A DNA stretch of 64,000 bases from Certhia americana (lineage: Eukaryota; Chordata; Aves; Passeriformes; Certhiidae): assembly GCA_018697195.1 (NCBI GenBank), contig CM031872.1:10165465-10229464 (forward strand). Direction: 5' to 3'. The position numbers and the translations under genes are program-made. This document shows, in pieces, positions 12,335-23,597 of the stretch; positions within the stretch are counted from its first letter, which is position 1; each line of letters begins with the position of its first letter. Below the pieces are notes generated by a model. It was not told the DNA's origin. It worked only from the letters and a program-made list of their open reading frames with translations, and ran no database searches.

Positions 12335-13654
12335 AGCTGTGCTGGATTTTGTGTTGCACAAGAATAGCAGTGAGAAGGTCTGTGACAGTTCCCAATGTCA
12401 GGATGTGCATGTGGATATGGATGTGTGTGCTCTGAAGGGCTGCAGTGCTCTCAAGCTCTCCCAGGGAGAGGAAATTTCAGGTGTGATCTGAAGTGAAAAG
12501 GAGCTGGAAACACAATGTCCTTTGGAAAGAGGAGCATCATTCCTGCTGGAGCTGTCCTTAGAGATGGGGACAGAAAACTCTGCCTTGCAGCAGGGATGTC
12601 TGAGAGCAGCCAGAGCAGCAGAACCTCTTTGGTTTTGGGCTCACTCAGCTTTTTTCTGGGGCTTGAGGGGTCTTATTCCTATTAACACCATTGGCAAACA
12701 CATTGTTCAAATCTTAGCAGTGGCAGCAAAGCCATGGAGTGGACAAGGCAAGCAGTGCCTTCCCTCCCACCACTCAGACCTGAGCACTGCTGCCAGGCCT
12801 GTCAGGTGCTGAATGTGAACCAGAAATGCTGCCCAGCTTGGAGGCTGCCTAAGCTGTTCCAGTCTTAGCCATTATTAATTTGACTGGGGATAAAACTACA
12901 TTTAAAGACCGTTTTCTGCAACTGAAAGCAAGTGAGGAGATGTTTGGCATGACACTCATCTGCCTCAGGTGTAGGAAGGGAGTGAGGCAGAGCTGTGGGA
13001 GCAGGGAGCTGGGCTGAAGGAGCCTTCCCATGTCCATGTTTGCTGCATCCAACTCTCCCCTGGCTCCAGCATGTCAGCCCAGGAAGAGATGAAGCAGGAG
13101 AGTTGCATAAAGCTGGGGAAAGGTTTGAATCAGCTGCTTCCCCAGCACAGGAAAATATCCAGATGGCTTTGCTGCTGCACCATGGTTATGCAAGGCACGA
13201 GTAAGGAGGGTTTGCAGGTATTTTGTTGACTAGGACTTCATGGGAAGTGTTTATAGGAGTGAGCCAGATCCCACAGCCCCCTGAAATCAATGGCATTTTA
13301 TGCCAGGTACGAACAGGGTCAATATTTTCATGATGGTGCCTTCACTGATATATTGTTTGCCTTAAAAAAATGGAATGAAAGTGATCATAAAACCCAGGTT
13401 ATGCTAAAGCATCCAGACATGTGAATAATGCAGTTCCTATATGACAATAAAAAGGATGGAAGGAAGATCTTTTAAATTCTTTATTGATGAATTTAATGTA
13501 GCAGCTAACACCAAGTCAATGACACAATGAAGGGATTGAAGCTGCCAGGGCCACATCTGTGATTTGGGCCAGTGCAATTCTTGAGGGTGATAATTTGGGT
13601 CATTAACAATGCATCTCCCTGCTGAGACTGTGGAAAGAAGTGCCACTAAGATCA
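12335..13654. other. Intergenic DNA, nothing recognised
   Basis: No exon, RNA gene or named repeat seen. Confidence 0.5.
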
Positions 13655-13728
13655 TCTGTGGCAAGGGGATTGGAAATAGATGATCTTTAAAGTCCCTTCA
13701 AGCCCAAACTGTTCGGTGATCACAGAGA
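13655..13728 (+). mobile_element. CR1-like LINE 3' tail fragment
   Basis: Contains GATGATCTTTAAAGTCCC followed by a TTCAAGCCCAAACTG-type segment, the hallmark of the 3' end of avian CR1 retrotransposons in sense orientation. Only the last ~70 bp are recognisable, consistent with the usual 5' truncation of CR1 copies. Confidence 0.75.
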
Positions 13729-14369
13729 GCTCCAGGTTGCTTTCATGTAAATCAGAGTTCCAGTGAGAGGAAACTGGAGAGAGAATCCATGACACTGAGA
13801 TTAATAGGGATGTTCTTCCATACCACTGCCCTGCACACAGCAGTCCCAGACATCTCCTTCCTGCCACTGCCCAATGGTCCCAGCTTGCTTTGATTTTCCG
13901 GATAAATCCTCTGATCTTAACAAAGTATATTAAGGAATACTTTTATTTTCTCTTTTTGGTCAGGAAAGCATGCACTTTTTTTTTTTTTTTTTTTCCTTTT
14001 CCTGTATAAGCAGCTGGGACAAAACTCACAGCTCCCCACCACCATGATCCTAGTATATCCTAAAGATTTAAAATAGACAAGACACATTAGTGAGAATTCA
14101 AAACATGCTTGTAAAAACCTAATGCATTTTTTAGCCATTCTCATACTGTTTGAGCACAGAAAGCTGGGCACACTCTGCTACAGCTGACATCTCCCCTGCT
14201 ATAACTCTGCTGGAGTTGAGATGAGCTACATCAGCAGACAATTTGGCCCATAATTTTTCTTGGGACCAGCAATTTAAAACATAATCTCTGAAGGCAGTGG
14301 ATGTTTGACCAGTGTTCCCTCTGCTCCCAGTGAGGCTGCTTGGAGCCTGTGTGTCATGGATGTCAGTGC
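13729..14369. other. Intergenic DNA with a T homopolymer
   Basis: A T run lies at about 13977-13994. The block 14275-14369 may belong to the 5' part of the LTR that follows, but I cannot align it with confidence. Confidence 0.45.
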
Positions 14370-15140
14370 AAAAATGTACCCAAAACTGTGTATTTTGTCA
14401 CCATCTGATCTGGGCTGAAACTGGGCTGTGTGGGGTGGGGTAATTGTCTGTCCATGACCAACTGTCAATAAATCTGCTGGGGCAGTTTTCTGATCTCTTC
14501 CACAACCCAGCCTCCCTCCAGGGACAAATCTTCTGCTGATGGGCCAGGGCACTGAGAGAATTCCATCATCCCACTGGGAAATGCTCCAGCCAGGGGCAGG
14601 AGCCAAGGATTCCTACCTGGATAAAAATCTGGGAACAGGAACACCAAGGATTCCTACCTGGATAAAAATCTGGGAACAGGAACACCAAGGATTCTTACCT
14701 GGATAAAAATCTGGCAGTTGGAACACCAAGCAGCCTTTCCACTGGATTCTCAGAGGAACACCAGGCCCATCTCTCCCCACTGCACCTTCAGTGACAAACT
14801 CCCCTTTTCTCCAGGAGCATCACTGCACCAGAGCCACATCTGCCACTGGGACTGCAGCCACCATGGGATGGCACTGCCACCAACCCCTGACCCACAGGGG
14901 ACAGCTGGGATCCTGATTCTGTCACTGGGGTTTGTTTGTTTCTTTGTTTGTCTTACTGCATGTGTTTTGGTTTATTGTTTATTTTAGTTCCCCTAATAAA
15001 GAACTGTTATTCCTATCCCCATATCTTCCCCTGAAAGCCCCTTAATTCAAAGTTATAATAATTTGGAGGGAGACAGTTTAAATTCTCCATTCCAAGGGAG
15101 CTCCTGCCTTCCTGAGCAGACACCTGGTGTTCAAACCACA
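14370..15140 (+). mobile_element. ERVL-type solo LTR-like element
   Basis: Similar to the segment at 19605-20082. Shared landmarks in order are a TTTTGTCACCATCTGAT or TTCTGTCACCATCTTCA block, AATTCCATCAT, GGAACACCA, a CAGAGCCACATC or CAGAACCACATT block and GGGATCCT. The 3' part has CCTAATAAAGAACTG (AATAAA at about 14994-14999) and a CTCCTGCCTTCCTGAGCAGA end, which I recognise as typical of passerine ERVL-type LTRs. No gag, pol or env remnant is seen on either side, so it is probably a solo LTR. An internal 41-bp triplication lies within it. The 5' boundary is approximate. Confidence 0.65.
14603..14730 (+). repeat. Three tandem copies of a 41-bp unit inside the LTR
   Basis: The unit CCAAGGATTCCTACCTGGAT... 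starts at 14603, 14644 and 14685. The first two copies are essentially identical. The third has TTCTTACC and diverges at its end (GGCAGTTGGAACACC). The related LTR at 19.6 kb has a single copy, so the expansion is specific to this element. Confidence 0.9.
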
Positions 15141-15869
15141 ATACCTTGGCAGTAGAGCTCCCGGAGAAGGATTGTCCCCCCTCCTTGTCAAAACACCCAG
15201 CCCACACTTCCCAAATTACTGACACTGAAAGCAAATCTAGCCAAAGCTGTCTCTGCTTCATATTCCCTCTTCTGTGGGTAAACTGAGCTATGAAGGGGAC
15301 GCCTGCTCTTAAAAATATCAATAATAACAATAACAATGCAGCTTTCAAACCCCAAATCCTAAGCACTGGAATCATTTTCTCCTTAAACTCAACCTTAGGC
15401 TTTAGGTAAAAGCCTGTTTTTAAATGAGCAGAAGCTGTGTTTTCAGCAGCCTTTCTGTTAGAATTAAAAACCCTGGCATTTGTGGTACATCACTGTGTTC
15501 ATTTCAAGTTTGTTAAAATTAATGGGGGAAAATAAGAAAACAAAAATCATTACAGGAAGATTTTTTTACTTCGATATGTGTAAACTCAAAGAGATTGATG
15601 AACTTATTTTATTTTTTTTTCTGCACAAACATTCTGTTAATGAAGCATTTTGTTGCTTATTTACCTTTACAAATACCCAAGGACAGCTTCACAGCAGGGT
15701 TTATATTACTCCCGAGGAAGCAAAAAGCTTTTGGGTCTAGGGAAATATTTTTATTTAACATTTATACCAGACCACAGACCTGATTCACATTGCCCCACTA
15801 AGATATTTCAATATATCCATTAGACTGATAGCAGAAAAAATTGAACAGAAATGCAATTTTGCTGCAAGA

Positions 15870-15906
<37 letters not shown>

Positions 15907-16112
15907 AGGATAGTTTAAAAAAAAAAAAAGAAAAAAAAAATTAAGTTAAAATCCTCCAAGTATGTCATTTTGACTCATGATAATGATATTTTGGGGCATA
16001 TTATTCTCTCCCACGGTCTTCAGTGTGGGGCTTGTACCTACCTACTTCAAAGGAAATCTTGAAGCAATTTCTATGATGCTGGTGTTTTTCAGCTGATTTT
16101 TTTCTTTTTTTT

Positions 16113-16148
<36 letters not shown>

Positions 16149-17984
16149 TTTTGATAGAAACCAACTACCACTTTGCAAATATTTTGATGGAAAATCCCTA
16201 GCAATTTCCCACAATTCAATGAACTCAATTAGATTCCTTGCACGGTTTAAATTCCGTGAACACCAGCATCCAGAATCTGTCTCCAGGGGAAATATGCACA
16301 CATTTTTATTGGCTTTATTACATCTGGATCTGCCTTGGTCACGGCCCCTCTGATTTGTGCCGTTCCCATGGATGATTGAGCTTTATTACAATTTTGGATG
16401 CTCCTCCTTTGGGTGTCCTGCAGACAATGAGCTGGAGAGGTGCAGGGAAACAGGAGAAGAAGGAGAATGGATTTTGAGGAGCATCATTTCAGATCCATGT
16501 CCGAATCCTGGGACCACTCAGCCCTAAAAAGGCTTTTGTCTCCCATTTCCCCATCCCACTGCTGTGAGCATCCATGTTCATTCCTAGAAGGTTGCCACTC
16601 CATTTTCCAGCCTGGATTTGCTGATATTCCTGTGGCACACATGGAAACAGGAAAGCAGATGCAACTGCAGATCCTGGAAAATCTGAGATGTTTCCAAGAG
16701 ACTCCTTTTATGATCCCCACCACCTTATTTTTTGGCACCAAAAGCCAACTAACCATGGAATAGCTGCCTCAGCCATGGGAAAGTAAACACATCTCAAGTC
16801 TCTGTTTCCCTCCCTCTGTGTTTCTGGTTCATGTTGAATTCTGATGAGCCTTATGGTTTATGTGCCCTGAGATGATGCAAAGTTTATAAAATAACAATGA
16901 GATCCTCAAAGCAGTAGTAAGGTAAGGTTTGGTGAGGAAAACCAAGCAGGAGACAATATAAAGGAAAGTGGGAGAAAAAGGGGATATAGGAAAAGAGAGG
17001 AAAAAAAAAAAAAAAAAAATTAAAAAAAAAAGTAATGGAAAAATGAAAATAGGGAAAAGTCAAAAGGACAAAGTGAAGATGGAGGAGACAGAAGGGAGAA
17101 GATGAATGGGTGGGCAGAAGGAAGGCAAAGGAAGGGGAAAGCTGAGTAAGGAGTGATGAAAGAACTCCAGAGTGATGGGTTTGCAGGTGCAGCTCAGCAG
17201 GTTGCCTCTGATGGGCTCTCTCAGGGACACAGCGTGGCACCTGGACTAATTTATAAAGGAAATGAAAAGGAAATGGACTCATTCTAATGAACACCATTAA
17301 TTCACCTCTTCAGATGCCACTGTTTGAACAGAGAGCATCAAACTTCTCAATTGTCTCTTGTCTGTTCCATTCTACTGGTGGAAAGGACTGGTGAGCACAG
17401 ATGCCCCCAAAAGGCTGCACAGCCACTAATTAGCATATATATTGTTTGTCCTGGTACAAATTTATAGCAAACAGCAATATTTTACACTCCAGTAAAGTTA
17501 ATAAATGAGGATTTAGGCTATAAAAATTTCATGTTCTTTTGTGCAAAGGTCAATTATAAATAGTTAAGCTCAGATTCAAAAGCTCTGGGCTTCAGCAGGG
17601 GAAGAGTAGAGTGTGTTTTGGTCACTCTGGTTGCAGCTGGACAAATGTTTCTTTCACAGAGCATGAGACTCCTCTCTGCAGCAGCCCACTCATTTGTGGA
17701 GTGATTTTGGCTCTGAGGTGATGGATGTCCCATTTTAGAGGAAGAAGATGCTCTGAAGTGTTGGAGGCAGGATCTCACTGGGCCAGGAGAGAGGAGAATT
17801 TAATGATTGGAGTTGTCTTCTCTGAGAAGGAATTCTGGAGTTGGAAAAGCAGAAGCATTCACTCAGCATCTCCAATGGTGTTACAAATGACAAAAATAAA
17901 GAAAGAAATTAATGATATGAAAACTCTTCCAAATTTTAGTGATAAAAGGAAATCTGGGTTACAAGACATCTTCTATTTCTTAGA
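15141..17984. other. Intergenic DNA with long A and T tracts and purine-rich segment
   Basis: Holds an A-rich tract at 15868-15940, a T tract at 16097-16141 and a purine-rich (A/G) segment at about 16930-17160 with A runs at about 17000-17030. The segment 17400-17560 is AT-rich, unique-looking and a candidate conserved non-coding element. No gene seen. Confidence 0.5.
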
Positions 17985-18262
17985 ATCATGGCAAAATTTT
18001 GGTTGAAAGGGATTTTAAAGTCCTATGGGCAGGGACAAGTCCCACTATCCCAGGGAGTTCCAAACCTCATCCAGCCTGGTCTTGGACACTTCCAGGGATC
18101 CAGGAGCAGCCACAGCTGCTCTGGGCATCCTGTGCCAGGGTCTCAGAACCCTCATAGGGAAGAGTTTCTTCCTCATATTGAATCTAAACCTCCTCCCTGT
18201 CAGTTTAACCCCATCCCTCCTCGTCCTTTCACTCTTCCATGTTTGTGTTATAGGAACAAGTA
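17985..18262 (-). mobile_element. CR1-like LINE 3' fragment, antisense
   Basis: In reverse orientation it shows the avian CR1 3' layout: a GATTTTAAAGTCC block, then GGGCAGGGACAAGTCCCACT, CTTCCAGGGATCCAGG, CAGCCACAGCTGCTCTGGG, CTGTGCCAGGGTCTCAG and a TTTCTTCCTCATATTGAATC stretch. It retains about 280 bp of the 3' end; the 5' part is absent. Confidence 0.85.
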
Positions 18263-19604
18263 GCATCAGCATTGCACCCAGCTCTATCAATAAAGGAAGG
18301 AAAGGTGGCCTTGTTTGACAGGGCATCACCTGTCATATGAGTGATGGAAGGAGATGTTGGTGGTTCTGTGCATTGTTATTAACGTGATTCCTTTATCACA
18401 CAGTCACAACAGGGAGACTGTACCCTATTGTCTGGGGTCACAAGTGAATGTGTCAAGATAGACATCTCAAGGCTGGGGGTTTATAAGGTAAGGGATCAAT
18501 GATATATGGATTTATCTCCTTTCTAGTGCAGGAAGAGCGAAAAGATATTGATCTTTCTTGCAACAGCCTACTTGAGAATGGAGGCATTAAATCAGAATTT
18601 TTTTGAGACATTGTGGGGAAGTTGGTCTGGGAGGTGATAATTCAATTGCAGGACATTGGAGATTACAGGACAGACCAGACTGAACAGAGGATGCAGGAGT
18701 TAAGTTACAAAAAGAGAGTGTGAACAAGAGCATCTGAAGACTTGACACCACAGGAGGCTGGGAAGGGAGAGGGCTGGATCCCAGGTCATGGTGGAAGCAG
18801 TGTTAAGCAAACTGTCACCAAGCATTTGTCACCAGCCTTAACCTGGTAACCAGGCAACTGAGAGATGTGTGAGAAGCTCCCTGCATCATCCAGAGCCAAG
18901 GGATGTGTTTGGAAGGGAGGAGAAAGAGCTCAGGAGCTCTGCAGTTCATCAGGGGCTGCCAGGATGGCAACTCAAGGGACACGTGCAGGCTTTATAGGGT
19001 GGATCAGGGGGAAGCAGGAAAGCATGGAAATGTAATCAGCATAGATGGGGGCTGTACTGAAGAACCCAAGCTTCGGTTATTGCCATCACTATCCATCTCT
19101 GAGCCATTCCTGGGGTTGTCCCAAATGTCACTTTAGTTTTGTTTTCCCACTCCCCTGTGTCCCTGTGGAGCTTCAGTGCCACTAATAGTAATATTCAGGG
19201 ACACGGATCATCCTTTCACTGCCCAGAGACCAAGTCAGACTCCACCAATGCCAGCTAAGGGAAGGACAGCCACAGTACTAAAGAGAACTTCCTCACTGCA
19301 GCAGGGGAGGATGGAGGAATAAACCTGTTTAAATAGGCCACTGATATTCTGGGATCAGCATGGCAGCAGCTGGGAGCAAGGAGTCCCCCTCAAGGAAGTG
19401 ATATCCTGCAGGAAAGAGTTTGAAGCTTCTGGAGAAGAAGAATTTTGGCAGTGAACAGAAAGCTGTGTGGAGGAGACAATGTTTGGAGAAGGGGTAGGAA
19501 GAAGGGGGAAATGCATCTTGCCACTGGAAGGGCTGTTAATTCTCTGTGTACATCCAGGGAGGAGAACTCAGCAGGCAACACTTGGCTTTCTGTCTCAGGT
19601 TACA
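18263..19604. other. Intergenic DNA, nothing recognised
   Basis: No exon, RNA gene or named repeat recognised. Part of 19335-19600 may be the weakly preserved 5' portion of the LTR that follows. Confidence 0.45.
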
Positions 19605-20082
19605 AGGTAAGATGTAACCAAAAGTCTGTATTCTGTCACCATCTTCATGGTCTGTTAAAACAGGTGGGGCAGTGTTCTTTATCTCCTCCATGAAACGTCC
19701 CTGATAACTCCAGGGGATATCTTCTGTTAAAGGGCCACTGAGACTCACTGCATGACTGATAAAATTCCATCATCGCGTTGGGAGATGCTCCACCCAGGAG
19801 GAGGAACAAAGTATTCCCACCTGGACACAATCTGAGACTTGGAACACCAGAGCAGCATTTTCTACTGGGTTCCCAGAGGACAAGAGCTACATAACCACCC
19901 CTGGACCTTCAGAGGAGGATCTGACCCTTCTACAGGATCATCACTTCCACAGAACCACATTCATCACTCCAACAAGACTGCAGTCACCATTTGGTCAGAG
20001 TGCCACCACCACCCCGACCAACAGGCTGCCAGGTGGGATCCTCTCTCTGGCAGCTTAAGGCGGTGTTTCTGTATTATTGCCT
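19605..20082 (+). mobile_element. Truncated ERVL-type LTR interrupted by another LTR-like element
   Basis: Aligns block by block with 14370-14930: CTGTCACCATCTTCAT, AATTCCATCATCGCG, GGGAGATGCTCCACCCAGG, GGAACACCAGAGCAGC and ACTGCAGTCACCATTTGG. It runs up to GTATTATTGCC at about 20081 and then changes abruptly into the LTR-like family copy B. The expected AATAAAGAACTG 3' part is not found after copy B, so the 3' end appears deleted or replaced. Confidence 0.6.
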
Positions 20083-20695
20083 TGTTGGAGTCAGGAATTC
20101 TGAGAAATATTTCTCTGCATGTTTTAAGGGATACAAACCCTCCAACAAACACTGTTTTTAACCTTTGTTCATGGAAAGGGCTTCCTAGGCTCTGGGATGG
20201 AGCAGAACTTTTAAGGATGTGGATTGGATAGTAGCATAATATGTAGTTTATCACAGGGTGAGAATTTTAGCTTTCTGGGGTTTTTAGAATGGTAAGCAGA
20301 GGAAGGTAAGATGGAGGAACCTCGTGGTTTTCAGGCTTCTTCCTATTTCTTCATCTGCCCCATCTTCTGCTGTGATGTGTTTCTGGTTGGTTTAGAGCAG
20401 AGACTGAATTTCTAACATAGATGATGGGTATTGATAAGTTATTGTAAATACTGTATATGTAGTTTTTAGTATAAAAGCAAACACCACCCTGAGTGGGTGG
20501 GATTGTGCCTTGGACTGACCTGCTGAGAGGAGCTCTGCTGATCAGGGAAAGAATGGAATAGATAAGGAAAAATAAACAACCTTGGAAAACAGAAGAGACG
20601 GTTCTTGACCCTTTCTTCAATCTCTGGCTGGGGAAAAAAGACTTTTTTTTATTCTCGGCAAACACACAAAAACATTTTTTTAAAACCCAAGATTG
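20083..20695 (+). mobile_element. LTR-like repeat, family copy B
   Basis: Close relative of 22985-23597 over its whole length. Shared blocks are GGAGTCAGGAATTCTGAGAA, GAAAGGGCTTCCTAGGCTCT, GATAGTAGCATAATATG and TTATCACAGGGTGAGAATTT. It has TATAAAAG at 20470-20477 and AATAAA at 20571-20576, 101 bp apart, as in copy A. This is an LTR-style transcription unit with no adjacent retroviral coding sequence. It begins exactly where the ERVL-type LTR stops, so it is nested in or recombined with that element. Confidence 0.75.
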
Positions 20696-22984
20696 CCTTT
20701 ATCTCAATTTTCCTATTAAATTATAGTTCTGACTTGGGATCTCCCACTGTTTTGCTTCCAAACTAATGGACTTTCCCACTCCTCTGTTTTTCACTTAGAA
20801 ACCTTGGAAGTTGTCCCTGGGAACAGAGGGTGTGGAGAGTTACCAGCTCTCTGCTAGGAGCCCCAGACACCACAGATCCTGAAAGGGCCTAAAGGACAAA
20901 GTTGAATTAAATAAAACTACTTCCATAATAATAATCTGTGAGTTGATTTCCCTGCATTTCCACCTGATCCATTTTTTCCTGCCTGACGTTAAAGCAGCTG
21001 TGCAGCAGCAGCAGAGAGCAGAAACAGGATTGGAGAGGAGAATCCATCTCCCAGGAGCAGCAGGAGCTGTTGGCTGCTCCTGCCAGCGTGGCTCAGCAAG
21101 GGTCACCCCAAATGGGCAGAGATGGGAGTTTTGCAAGAGGCTGGAAAGCAAAAAGAGGCCAGGCTTGTGCTCTGCTGCTCAGGGGCTTTCAGAGATGGCC
21201 CAGAAAGGGGAGGGATGCTGATGTCTGCACTTGCTCAGGAGACAGAGCTCAGCAAGGAAACCAGTGCAGCTGTGACTGTCATGCTGGCTTTGCTTCATTT
21301 ACAGCACCTGTTAACAACACAAGGTTTGTGTGGGGAACAGCTGGTGAGATCCCTCCCTCTGTCCTGCTTCTGCATGAGCTGGCCTGCTTGTGTTCTCAGC
21401 ATGTCAGAGCCAGCAGGTTCTTGTCCTTGTGTGTCCAGGCACCCTTCTCATTATGGCTCTAGTTATGTAACTTCCCAATTTTAAATTAAACTGTGAAACA
21501 ATTTTGCCATTTCTTTTCATCTCAGACCATATAGGATGACAAAATAATGGAGAGGGGGAAAGCATCTCTTCAGCTTGGATATTTTTTGGGATCCTTGTGT
21601 TCTTCAGACAGTTAATTTCTGATCTCTCTGCTCCAAACCTTTGTCCTCCATACTGTCCACAGGTGAAGATTTTTACCCTTTATACTTCAGAAATTACATG
21701 AGTCAGAATGGAAAGCTTCTGAAATTTAAGATACAGAACTTCTGTCACTTCCTCAAACCCAAGGGAGATCATATTTGTTAGGCTGTGGTGTATTTGTGAC
21801 TGGAGAGCGCACTTTCAGGAGATGTTTACACAGATTATTTCAGGTATAACTCCCTGGGTTTTTTGATATTTATATAAATTTTGGTGAAGACTTTAAATAC
21901 AGCCTGGATCTCATCGTATAAGAGCAAAGGTGCACAAGGGAAAATGACAAAGTTTGTGACAGCACACACCTTCACAAGTTAGGAGGGGTCCTGCCAACCA
22001 GGAGTTCAAGCAAAGGAAGCAGAAACAGGACTGCAAAAGTCCAGGAAAAATGGATATGGTGTCATCCTGCATTGAGAAGAGACTTGGATTAGAGTGATTC
22101 ACTGATTGAGAAGGAAGCAGCCACAGGTGGCTCCTTTTGTGAGACAAAGCCACTTCCCATGGTCCCCAGTTTCAAATGATGTGTCTGTAAACTTGGCTCT
22201 GATGGTGTGGGCCAAACCCTGCCCTGGTCCTGCAGAAATCATCTGTTTTCCAAAATACTGAGTGCACAAGGACAGGGTGAGAGGCAGCAGCTCTGCTTCC
22301 CCTAAGGCAGGAGGAGATGATGGAAGGCACATCCACCCTGGAGCTCACCCACATCTGCTGCTGCTATTTCCGCCTTGCAAGTGGGGCTACAGAAGGGCCT
22401 GCAGGAGCCCAAGGCCTGGGAAAGGGGTGACCTGTGACCTACACCATCTCCTGAAGCTCCAGCTGTGCTGGTGTGGGTGGTTGACATACACAGGTTAGTT
22501 GTACCCCCTCTCACCTGGATAGATGAACTCCTCAGGAGTTCAAAATCTCATATAGATTCAGAAATTTGGAAGCTCAGGCCACTCTCAGCAAAACTTTCAA
22601 TGTTATTTTCTCTGCGACTCAGAGGTGGATTCCAAACACCCTCAGGAATTCACCTTTAATAAACACTTGTGGGGTGAGTGGACGGAGAGCATCCATCCAG
22701 GCCCCTGTTATTATATTTTCCCCTTGTTCAGTACCTCTCTCACTCAAATATCCCCGAGCTCTTGGGGGTTGCTTGTGGTGATAGGGATCTTATTATAATT
22801 AATTCCTCATCCAAATTAAAACCAGAGAGTTTGGGTTCACCTTGCTGTGCTGACAGAACGCTTTTCAAGGAGCAGAGTGAGGCCAGTGGTCCTTGGCAGT
22901 GACAAAGGTGGGAGGTGGAAATTCATTGTGTCTCTATCTGGGAAGATAAAGGATCACTGAGCTATGGCAAAATTAAAGCTTGCC
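20696..22984. other. Intergenic DNA, nothing recognised
   Basis: GC is moderate around 20990-21450, where several short overlapping frames occur on the plus strand. None has a recognisable domain. A CAGCAGCAGCAG run lies at about 21002-21013. Confidence 0.5.
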
Positions 22985-23597
22985 TTTGTCGGAGTCAGGA
23001 ATTCTGAGAAATATTTCTCTGCATGTTTTAAGGGATCTGAAACTTTGGCAAACACTGTTTTTAACCTTTGTCCATGGAAAGGGCTTCCTAGGCTCTGGGA
23101 TGGAGCAGAACTTTCAAGAATGTGTATTAGATAGTAGCATAATATGTGGTTTATCACAGGGTGAGAATTTTAGCTTTCTGGGGTTTTTAGAATGGCAGGT
23201 AGGTGAAGGCAAGATGGAGGAGCTTCGTGGTTTTCAGGCTTCTTCCTTCCTCTTCACCTGCTCCATCTTCTGCTGTGATGGTGGCACTTTTGGTTGGTTT
23301 AGAGTAGAGACTGAATTTCTAACATAGATGATAGGGATTGGGAAATTATTGTAAATACTGTATATGTAGTTTTTAGTATAAAAGTATCCACCACCTTAGG
23401 GGTGTAGAATTGTGCCTTGGACTGACCTGCTGAGAGGAGCTCTGCTGGTCAGGGAAAGAATGGAATAGATAAGAAAGAATAAGCAATCTTGGAAAACAGA
23501 AGAGATGACTCTTGACTATTTCTTCAATCTCTGGCTGAGGGAAAAAAGCCTTTTGCATCTTCAAAATAATTCAAAACTTTTTGTAAAACCCAAGAGC
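22985..23597 (+). mobile_element. LTR-like repeat, family copy C
   Basis: Second near full-length relative of copy B, about 2.9 kb downstream in the same orientation. TATAAAAG is at 23377-23384. The poly(A)-signal position at 23479-23484 reads AATAAG, a one-base change, at the same spacing (102 bp). No retroviral genes lie between B and C, so the pair is not an obvious provirus, although its internal part could have been lost. Confidence 0.75.

Noticed and set aside
16001..16228. Lysine-rich 75-aa minus-strand frame
   Set aside because: Translation of a poly(T)/poly(A) tract.
19964..23157. Two related minus-strand peptides starting MINYILCYY and MINHILCYY
   Set aside because: Both come from the same stretch of LTR-like copies B and C; the similarity is that of the repeat, not of a protein family.
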